NCBI GenBank assembly: GCA_943787175.1
Contig: CALSLK010000001.1
Coordinates: 1-64,000, forward strand
Source: an uncultured Alphaproteobacteria bacterium
GTDB lineage: Bacteria; Pseudomonadota; Alphaproteobacteria; SP197
Length of the DNA stretch: 64,000 nucleotides
Direction of reading: 5' to 3'
The position numbers were made by a program, and so were the translations under genes. The notes beneath the pieces are model-generated. The model ran no database searches and was not told the origin of the DNA. It saw only the letters and a list, made by a program, of their open reading frames with translations. Shown one piece after another: positions 58,109 through 64,000 of this stretch (the stretch's first letter is position 1; each line of letters starts with the position of its first letter).

Positions 58109-58939
58109 ATGAGCAACGTCGTCCACACGCAGCGCCGGGGCAAGGTCCTGGAAATCACGCTCGACAACCCTCCCGCCAACGCCATCGGTCGCGAGGCAAC
58201 AGCAGGCCTATCGAAAGCCTTCGCCACCCTGCGCGATGATCCCGACCTTCTGGTCGGCATCATCACGGGCGCAGGCGAGAAGTTCTTTTCACCAGGCTGG
58301 GATCTCAAGGAAGGTGCTGCCGAGTCCAACGCGATCGACAGCGGCGAGGCAGACAGCGACAGCGCCGACTACAAGAACGACGGTGGCTTTGCAGGCATCA
58401 CCGAGATGTGGGATCTCTACAAACCGGTGATCGCGGCGATCAACGGTTATGCCGTGGGCGGAGGCTGGGAAATCGCGCTGGCCTGCGACATCCAGTATGC
58501 CGTGCCCCATGCCAAATTCTTCATCCCAGACGTGCATATGGGTTTCATCGCCGATGCTGGCGCAATCCAGATCCTGCCGCGCCGCCTGCCCCATTCCATC
58601 GCCATGGACATTCTGCTCACCGGACGGCGCATGGATGCCGAGGAAGCCCTGAAATGGGGCCTGATCAACGAAATCGTCGAGCCTGAAAAGCTGATGGAAC
58701 GCGCACGCGAAACCGCCGATCACCTGGCCGAAGGCGGCCCGCTTGCCCTCCAGGCCAGCAAGGAAGCCGTGCGCCATACCATGCACATGTCGATCCCCGA
58801 CTGCTTCAAGGCGTTGCGGGGCGATGATAACCGGGGCGGCGCGCTGCCGATCTACACCCGCATGCTCAACAGCGAAGACGCCAAGGAAGGCCCACGCTCC
58901 TTCGCAGAGAAACGCAAGCCGGTGTTCAAGGGTCGTTAG
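58109..58939 (+). CDS. CaiD-like enoyl-CoA hydratase (carnitinyl-CoA dehydratase family)
   Basis: A 276-residue crotonase closest in pattern to CaiD: GAGEKFFSPGWDLKEGA, FAGITEMWDLYKPVIAAING, GGGWEIALACD with Glu121, and NSEDAKEGPRSFAEKRKPVF at the end. The second catalytic position, Glu in CaiD, is Asp141 here (FIPDVHMGF). CaiD hydrates crotonobetainyl-CoA to carnitinyl-CoA. It begins eleven bases after the ligase with TGAGGA upstream. A role in betaine or short branched enoyl-CoA metabolism is inferred from this and the neighbours. Confidence 0.85.
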   Translation: MSNVVHTQRRGKVLEITLDNPPANAIGREATAGLSKAFATLRDDPDLLVGIITGAGEKFFSPGWDLKEGAAESNAIDSGEADSDSADYKNDGGFAGITEMWDLYKPVIAAINGYAVGGGWEIALACDIQYAVPHAKFFIPDVHMGFIADAGAIQILPRRLPHSIAMDILLTGRRMDAEEALKWGLINEIVEPEKLMERARETADHLAEGGPLALQASKEAVRHTMHMSIPDCFKALRGDDNRGGALPIYTRMLNSEDAKEGPRSFAEKRKPVFKGR

Positions 58940-59041
58940 AGCTGGCCCGTATTCGGTCCCTGTTGTTTCGCACTCACGGATCAGCAGGTTTGTTGAAAGT
59001 TGGAAAAGCCGCAATAGTCGAACACTGAATTCAACCTGGGA

Positions 59042-60748
59042 ATGGCGATGAAGTACACACGGCAATTAGCAACCTTTGCAGCACTGGCCTTTTTGATCAT
59101 GAGCGCCTCGGGCCTCCGCGCCCAGACGATTGAAGAAGGCACTTCACCTCCAGATTCCATCGACTACGCCATGCACTATCTTGCCGATGTGCGCGACGCC
59201 GCCGAATGCAATGTGACGGTGCGCGATGGCCGGATCGACTTTGGTGACGTTGTCACCAACCCCGCCATGACTTGCCCGGATGCCTTTGCCTGGTCACTTT
59301 TCGTGCGCGCGGTAAGCGAAGGGTTCTGGGAAAACTGGTCAACCGATCGCCAGATCTGGCCCAACGACCCCTGGCCTCGCTGCGGCCCCGACGCGATTAC
59401 AGAGAATTGCTGCCAGGAGCTTGGCTCCTCTCACGATGGCTCGCCCGAACACTGCCCTGTGTTTCCCGGTGATACCGAGGGGCTTCCCAGCCATCAGCTC
59501 CAGGCGTCCAGCAAGGCACATAGCGTGACCCTGGCCAATGCCACAAGCACTGACGACGCAACATGGGACGATGTGCCCGATGCCCTGCGTGCTGCTGTGA
59601 TCGGTGATATTCAGGATGAGCTGATCTATCGCAACGAAGTCATGGCGCAGTACCTATTTGATAACGAGCTCTACTTCACCGACGGCCTGGCGGCGGTGTT
59701 TGAGCGCAACGCTCGCGCCGTGGAAGCCTACGCCCCCTATCAAAGCGAACTGATTGACCCCGCAGCAAGTCACGCTGCGCCGCCACCGATCACCAGCATC
59801 GTCTTTCCGATCAGCTCGGTCATGGTCAAGATCAACTGGATCGCAGTCAGCGAGGCGCCGACCTATGGCATCGATCCCAACGATACGCAGAACCCCTTCA
59901 TCACCATGAACCTGGTGCCGCAGTCTGGTGACGAAGAGGACGAGCCAGTGCCCTATATCGCGGTCTCGTTCCATATCTCATCAAAGGACACGCCCAACTG
60001 GTTCTGGACCACCTTCGAGCATGTCGCCAATCAGGGGCGTTGTGACTGGATTGGCTGCAACGACAGTTTCGGCTTTGAAACCACGCAGACCATCACCGTG
60101 GACGGATCGGTTTCTGCAGGCCTGCCACCCGTTGCGAGGAACTACACGCCGCCCAACAAACTCACGACCATCGACGGGTTATCTCTGGAGGCCTTCGACC
60201 TGGCCCAAAGCTATCTTGGCGTCGATCAGATGACCCCCGAACTCACCACCATTCTCGATACCTTCGATATCGGCACGGCAAGTGATGTAAATGCATCGGG
60301 CCACCCGACCCAGCAAGATACCGCCTGGCGTTCCTATCGCCTGAAAGGCACGCAAACCGACTGGGTCACTGCAGAAGGCCATGACACACGTCTGGGCAAC
60401 TCGGTGACGGAAGCAGGGTTTGTGAACACCGCATCCTGCATCAGCTGTCATGCCCGTGCGGCGGTCAATGAAGACGGCCTGCTGATCCACGCCATCTTTG
60501 AAAACTCATTGAGCAATGCCGGCATTCCCCAAAGCCCCAGCGGCATACCCAACCCCATGCTCTACAGCATCAACCAGCTATGGGGCCTGGGCGGCAACTT
60601 TGAGAGCCTGCAGATCCGCAGCATCCAGACTGATTTTGTCTGGGGTTTCCGTTTCACCTGCCCCATCGAGCCGCTCGAGTTCGGTCCGGCCTGGTGCAAC
60701 AACGTCACGGGCCCCGGCTATTCATCGCCTGTGCCGACCGTGGATTAG
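59042..60748 (+). CDS. exported monoheme c-type protein of unknown family
   Basis: A 568-residue protein with a signal peptide (MKYTRQLATFAALAFLIMS, likely cleavage after GLRAQ) and one heme-c motif, CISCH at 466-470. The N-terminal half has many Cys (ECNV, TCPD, RCGP, NCCQEL, HCPV) and Trp. There is no typical class I cytochrome c domain around the motif. It is a periplasmic protein, perhaps a cytochrome-type oxidoreductase or electron acceptor. The family is not recognised. It stands alone between the CaiD-like gene and a convergent SDR. Confidence 0.7.
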   Translation: MAMKYTRQLATFAALAFLIMSASGLRAQTIEEGTSPPDSIDYAMHYLADVRDAAECNVTVRDGRIDFGDVVTNPAMTCPDAFAWSLFVRAVSEGFWENWSTDRQIWPNDPWPRCGPDAITENCCQELGSSHDGSPEHCPVFPGDTEGLPSHQLQASSKAHSVTLANATSTDDATWDDVPDALRAAVIGDIQDELIYRNEVMAQYLFDNELYFTDGLAAVFERNARAVEAYAPYQSELIDPAASHAAPPPITSIVFPISSVMVKINWIAVSEAPTYGIDPNDTQNPFITMNLVPQSGDEEDEPVPYIAVSFHISSKDTPNWFWTTFEHVANQGRCDWIGCNDSFGFETTQTITVDGSVSAGLPPVARNYTPPNKLTTIDGLSLEAFDLAQSYLGVDQMTPELTTILDTFDIGTASDVNASGHPTQQDTAWRSYRLKGTQTDWVTAEGHDTRLGNSVTEAGFVNTASCISCHARAAVNEDGLLIHAIFENSLSNAGIPQSPSGIPNPMLYSINQLWGLGGNFESLQIRSIQTDFVWGFRFTCPIEPLEFGPAWCNNVTGPGYSSPVPTVD

Positions 60749-60751
60749 GGG

Positions 60752-61528
60752 TTAGCCCGCACCGCGCACAAACGTTTCGCGACCGCCTGATACATTCAGG
60801 ATTGCGCCCGTGACATAGCTGGCTTCGGGCGAGGCCATCCAGAGCGTAGCGTTGGCGATTTCTTCGACTTCTCCGACGCGGCCCCAGGGGACGCCGCGCT
60901 TGCCCATGGCAACGATGCCTTCCTGACCAACGGTGTTGTCCCACATCTCGGTGCGAATCAGGCCGGGACGGATGCCGCAGACACGGATGCCGTCGGGTGC
61001 GACTTCCTTGGCGATGCCGATGGTGAAGGCGTCGAGACCGCCCTTGGTCCCGGCGTAAACCACGTCGGTCGGCAGGCCGCCATAGAGGGCCGAGATCGAG
61101 GAGATATTAACGACCACGCCCCCCTTGCCACCACGGCTGGTCGCCATGCGCTGGATCGCCTGGCGTGTGGTCAGCATGGGGCCCAGGAGGTTGGTGTCGA
61201 TCTGGCTGCGGATCGTATCGACCTCGACATCGGCAACCGCAACCTCGATCGAGATCGCGGCGTTGTTGACCAGCACGTCGACCTTACCCAGGCCCGCATC
61301 TGTCTCAGCAAACAGGCGTTCGATGTCTTCAGGCTTGGAAACATCGGCTTGGACGGCAAGGGCACGCTGACCGTGGGCGCGGATGTCTTCAGCCACGGCT
61401 TCGGCACGGTCGGCAGACGCGGTGTAGTTGACACAGACGTCATAGCCACGCTCGCCCGCCAGGCGTGCAATGGCTGAGCCGATACCCCGGCTGCCGCCGG
61501 TCACGATCATGATGGGATTGTCAGACAT
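60752..61528 (-). CDS. SDR-family oxidoreductase (glucose 1-dehydrogenase-like)
   Basis: A 258-residue classical SDR: TGGSRGIG, NNAAISIEV, the Ser of NISSISALYG and VYAGTKGG with the Tyr-x3-Lys pair, ending SYVTGAILNVSGG. The start (AGGAGAGAG upstream) lies eight bases inside the end of the LysR gene, so the two are cotranscribed. The substrate is a sugar, alcohol or 3-oxoacyl compound, unknown. Confidence 0.9.
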   Translation of the reverse strand: MSDNPIMIVTGGSRGIGSAIARLAGERGYDVCVNYTASADRAEAVAEDIRAHGQRALAVQADVSKPEDIERLFAETDAGLGKVDVLVNNAAISIEVAVADVEVDTIRSQIDTNLLGPMLTTRQAIQRMATSRGGKGGVVVNISSISALYGGLPTDVVYAGTKGGLDAFTIGIAKEVAPDGIRVCGIRPGLIRTEMWDNTVGQEGIVAMGKRGVPWGRVGEVEEIANATLWMASPEASYVTGAILNVSGGRETFVRGAG

Positions 61529-62471
61529 GGCTCTCTCCTGCTCGTTCGCGTTTCAGTTGTTGCCGCAACTCTGCCAGAGCTTCCCGGTCATGTCGCGTCT
61601 GCGCAAGCACCCATTCGCGGAAGTTGACGACTTTGGGTTCGTCCGCGCGTGAAGGTAGGCAGACCACGTAATAGCCGCGCTGCGAGGTGAGCTCTGTATC
61701 GAACAAGGGCACCAGACGACCCGAGAGAACATCGTGGGTCGCAAGTGCGCGGCGGGCAAGTGCCACACCCTGTCCGGCAACCGCGGCGTCCAGCGCCATG
61801 CTGGTGAAGTTGAAGTAGGGCCCTTTGGTTCCGTCCACACCCATCGCACCAGCAGCCTTCAGCCAGGCGGGCCAGTCGTTGGAGCTGAGATCGCGCAGCA
61901 GCGTGTGATGGCGCAGGTCATCGGGTGTGTCGAGTGGTGGGCCATTGGCCAGCAGAGCCGGACTGATGACGGGATAAACACGTTCGCCCACCAGCTTGGT
62001 GACATGAAGATCGCGCCACTGCCCCTCGCCGTGACGAATGCCAATATCTACATCAGAGGTCGAGAGGTCGATGTGCTGCTGCTCGGCGGCCACACGAAGA
62101 TCGACGTCCGGAAAATCGCGGGCAAAGTCTCCCAGTCTGTGGATGAGCCATTTCGAAGCGAAGTTCGGAGAGGCCGAAACCGTCAACACACTCGCAAGCT
62201 GAGGGCGGCGCAGTTCCGATGTGGCAGCCGCCAGGCGATCGAAGCTGTCGCGCACAACTGGAAGATAACGCCGTGCTGCATCAGTCAGTTCCAGCCCGTG
62301 CGAGCGCCGCAGAAACAACTGGACACCCAGACGTTCCTCCAGGTTTTTCACATGCCGGCTGACGGCCCCCTGCGTGACGTGGAGTTCCTCTGAAGCAACG
62401 GTAAAGCTGAGATGCCGGGCAGCAGCTTCAAAGGCACGCAGAGCATTCAGGGGTGGCAGGTCGCGGGTCAT
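61521..62471 (-). CDS. LysR-family transcriptional regulator (GcvA-like)
   Basis: A 316-residue regulator with the GcvA-subgroup start LPPLNALRAFEAAARHLSFT, the HTH continuing to about residue 65 and an effector domain. It is divergent from the DUF1127-agmatinase genes (about 100 bases) and precedes the SDR in its own operon; either or both could be targets. Confidence 0.92.
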   Translation of the reverse strand: MTRDLPPLNALRAFEAAARHLSFTVASEELHVTQGAVSRHVKNLEERLGVQLFLRRSHGLELTDAARRYLPVVRDSFDRLAAATSELRRPQLASVLTVSASPNFASKWLIHRLGDFARDFPDVDLRVAAEQQHIDLSTSDVDIGIRHGEGQWRDLHVTKLVGERVYPVISPALLANGPPLDTPDDLRHHTLLRDLSSNDWPAWLKAAGAMGVDGTKGPYFNFTSMALDAAVAGQGVALARRALATHDVLSGRLVPLFDTELTSQRGYYVVCLPSRADEPKVVNFREWVLAQTRHDREALAELRQQLKRERAGESHV

Positions 62472-62573
62472 CGCCTGTTATGACTTTTCCTCATGACCAT
62501 GACATTTAACATGGTTTGCAGCCCCCTGTCCCATCCCATAAATCAACGGCTCCCCCAAACACGGGAGTAACCC

Positions 62574-62798
62574 ATGACGACCTATCATGACTTTTTTGCG
62601 TTACTGGAAGCCTATGCCCGCAAATCGGACCAAAATCCGGATGCCTTGGGGCCTCATTGTGCACGCGTCGCCCTGACATGGCGCCACAATGCTGTGACCC
62701 GCCACCAGTTGACGCAATTGGATGACGATCAGCTGCGCGATGTCGGGATCACGCGCCAGGATGCTTCGCGTGAAGCCGCACGCCCGTTCTGGCGATAG
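62574..62798 (+). CDS. DUF1127 (YjiS-like) small protein
   Basis: A 74-residue protein whose second half matches DUF1127: TRHQLTQLDDDQLRDVGIT, then RQDASREAARPFWR. These short, Arg-rich proteins are widespread in alphaproteobacteria; some bind RNA and affect phosphate and carbon use. A GGGAG ribosome-binding site lies upstream. The agmatinase follows after about 70 bases. Confidence 0.85.
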   Translation: MTTYHDFFALLEAYARKSDQNPDALGPHCARVALTWRHNAVTRHQLTQLDDDQLRDVGITRQDASREAARPFWR

Positions 62799-62866
62799 GA
62801 GGAACGCCATTGGCAGGATGACGCCATGGGCCTAGAACGGTCGCGCACTGTTCTGGAGAACCAACG

Positions 62867-63820
62867 ATGGCCCGCAAACTCAATCAGCCGCTGGGCGGCA
62901 ACGAAATGCCACGCTTTGGTGGCCCTGCCATCATGATGCGCCTGCCCACGCAGGATGACGCCAAGGGGCTTGATGCCTGTTTTGTCGGCGTGCCACTCGA
63001 TATCGGAACATCCAACCGGGCCGGCACGCGGCACGGGCCACGGCAGATCCGCGCAGAATCCTGCCTGATCCGTCCCTACAACATGGCAACGCGGGCAGCG
63101 CCTTTCGACAGCCTGCAGGTGGCCGATATCGGCGATGTCGCGATCAACACGTTCCATCTGCCCAAGTGCATGGACATCATCACGAACTTCTATGCCGAAA
63201 AGGTTCTGGCCCACGGTGCCATTCCCATGACGCTGGGTGGGGACCACACAATCACCTTCCCCATCCTGCGCGCGATCAAGGAAAAGCATGGCCCTGTTGG
63301 CCTGGTCCATATCGACGCCCATGCCGACATCAACGATCATCAGTTCGGTGAACCAATTGCTCACGGCACACCATTCCGGCGTTGTGTTGAGGAAGACCTG
63401 ATCGACGGCAACCGCACGGTCCAGATCGGCCTGCGCGGCTCGGGCTATGCCGCGGAAGACTTTGACTGGCCTCGTGAACAGGGCTTCCGCGTCGTCCCGG
63501 CAGAAGAGTGCTGGTACAAGTCACTGACGCCGTTGATGGAAGAGGTGCGCGAAAAGGTCGCCGGTGGACCAGTCTATCTCTCGATGGATATCGATGGGTT
63601 GGATCCGGCCTTTGCGCCGGGCACCGGCACGCCGGAGATTGGCGGGCTGACGACCAGCCAGGCCATGGAAATCATTCGGGGATGTCGTGGTCTTGATCTT
63701 GTCGGCTGCGACCTCGTGGAGGTATCGCCGCCTTATGATCCCAATGGGAACACCGCACTGGTTGGCGCCAACATGTTGTTCGAGATGCTCTGTGCCCTGC
63801 CCGGCGTCAAATCTAGATGA
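62867..63820 (+). CDS. speB: agmatinase-family ureohydrolase
   Basis: A 317-residue Mn-dependent ureohydrolase. Metal ligands are His127 (GGDHT), Asp150 and His152/Asp154 (IDAHADIND), and Asp241/Asp243 (SMDIDGLDP); the C-terminus EVSPPYDPNGNTALV is typical. It releases urea from agmatine or a related guanidino compound such as guanidinobutyrate; the substrate cannot be fixed from sequence, so the symbol is tentative. The ribosome-binding site is GGAGAACC. Urea would be a natural substrate for a urease, but the urease-like operon 15 kb away is noncanonical. Confidence 0.87.
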   Translation: MARKLNQPLGGNEMPRFGGPAIMMRLPTQDDAKGLDACFVGVPLDIGTSNRAGTRHGPRQIRAESCLIRPYNMATRAAPFDSLQVADIGDVAINTFHLPKCMDIITNFYAEKVLAHGAIPMTLGGDHTITFPILRAIKEKHGPVGLVHIDAHADINDHQFGEPIAHGTPFRRCVEEDLIDGNRTVQIGLRGSGYAAEDFDWPREQGFRVVPAEECWYKSLTPLMEEVREKVAGGPVYLSMDIDGLDPAFAPGTGTPEIGGLTTSQAMEIIRGCRGLDLVGCDLVEVSPPYDPNGNTALVGANMLFEMLCALPGVKSR

Positions 63821-63959
63821 TGTGGAACGCGTAAGCTGCAGCCAGTCCCATCATGGCGCCGACGGCAGTGATCATCAGGCCCGAAACCATGGCGCGTAGC
63901 TCGTCTCCAACAGAACCGGCGGCAGGTGCAGCGATAGGTCTGGTGTTGCGTGAAATCAT
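63813..63959 (-). CDS. 48-residue membrane protein of unknown function
   Basis: ATG at 63959 opens a 48-codon frame ending at 63813, overlapping the last bases of the agmatinase gene on the other strand. The C-terminal half, MVSGLMITAVGAMMGLAAAY, is one membrane span; the N-terminus is polar with MISRNTRPIAAPAAG. AGGGGCG lies upstream. Too short to classify; it could be a real small membrane protein or chance. Confidence 0.4.
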   Translation of the reverse strand: MISRNTRPIAAPAAGSVGDELRAMVSGLMITAVGAMMGLAAAYAFHII

Positions 63960-64000
63960 GATGGTTTCGCCCCTGTGATGCGGATCATTGCCCGTTAAAC

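Overview
The window is GC-rich chromosomal DNA of a proteobacterium, most likely an alphaproteobacterium with a broad catabolic lifestyle (marine, soil or host-associated). The evidence is the gene content: a liu/mcc leucine operon, a DmdA-like demethylase with a MtoX-type methanethiol oxidase, a DUF1127 protein, many acyl-CoA dehydrogenases, TauD dioxygenases and SDRs, and almost no housekeeping genes. The species cannot be named from the sequence. No rRNA, tRNA, CRISPR array, origin or phage module is visible.

Layout. 1-4491: the end of an SDR gene, a DUF2256 gene and a photolyase gene wrecked by two copies (A, B) of one 1.5-kb IS3-family element and by several small indels. 4492-13695 (mostly minus): an EamA exporter, a Rieske oxygenase with two frameshifts, and a leucine/isovalerate operon (mccB-mccA-ivd-acyl-CoA ligase). 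13898-19642: an epimerase-aldolase-TauD group on plus, a PMT-like methyltransferase, two small exported proteins and a LysR regulator. 19643-26426: a tightly coupled minus operon (FMN hydroxyacid oxidase, TPP enzyme, HIU-hydrolase-like protein, DmdA-like demethylase), divergent from mtoX, a CoA-binding protein and a ferredoxin. 26469-35267 (minus): a beta-barrel protein, a Pit phosphate transporter, a Nudix hydrolase, then a redox cluster (DyP peroxidase, diheme cytochrome c, truncated porin, IS copy C, truncated lipoprotein, multicopper oxidase).

35421-44059: a frameshifted M24 hydrolase, a GST, a five-gene minus operon (TauD, deacetylase, SDR, TauD, M20 peptidase) and a divergent acyl-CoA dehydrogenase/enoyl-CoA hydratase pair. 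44185-50237: a class III aminotransferase divergent from a noncanonical urease set (fused gamma-beta, alpha, SDR) and an MFS transporter. 51413-58939: a CoA-thioester pathway (crotonase remnant, two acyl-CoA dehydrogenases, two NDP-forming acyl-CoA ligases, a CaiD-like hydratase). 59042-64000: a monoheme exported protein, an SDR with a LysR regulator, DUF1127, an agmatinase-family hydrolase and a 48-residue membrane protein.

Taken together the window looks like a store of pathways for methylated, sulfonium, betaine or guanidino-type small molecules and branched-chain acids; this is inferred from families and neighbours. Frameshifts occur in at least six genes. Whether they reflect gene decay or sequencing errors cannot be decided from sequence alone and affects how much of the annotation is functional. 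The best candidates for something undescribed are the urease-like operon, the DmdA/HIU-hydrolase/TPP/hydroxyacid-oxidase operon, and the tandem NDP-forming ligase/CaiD cluster.
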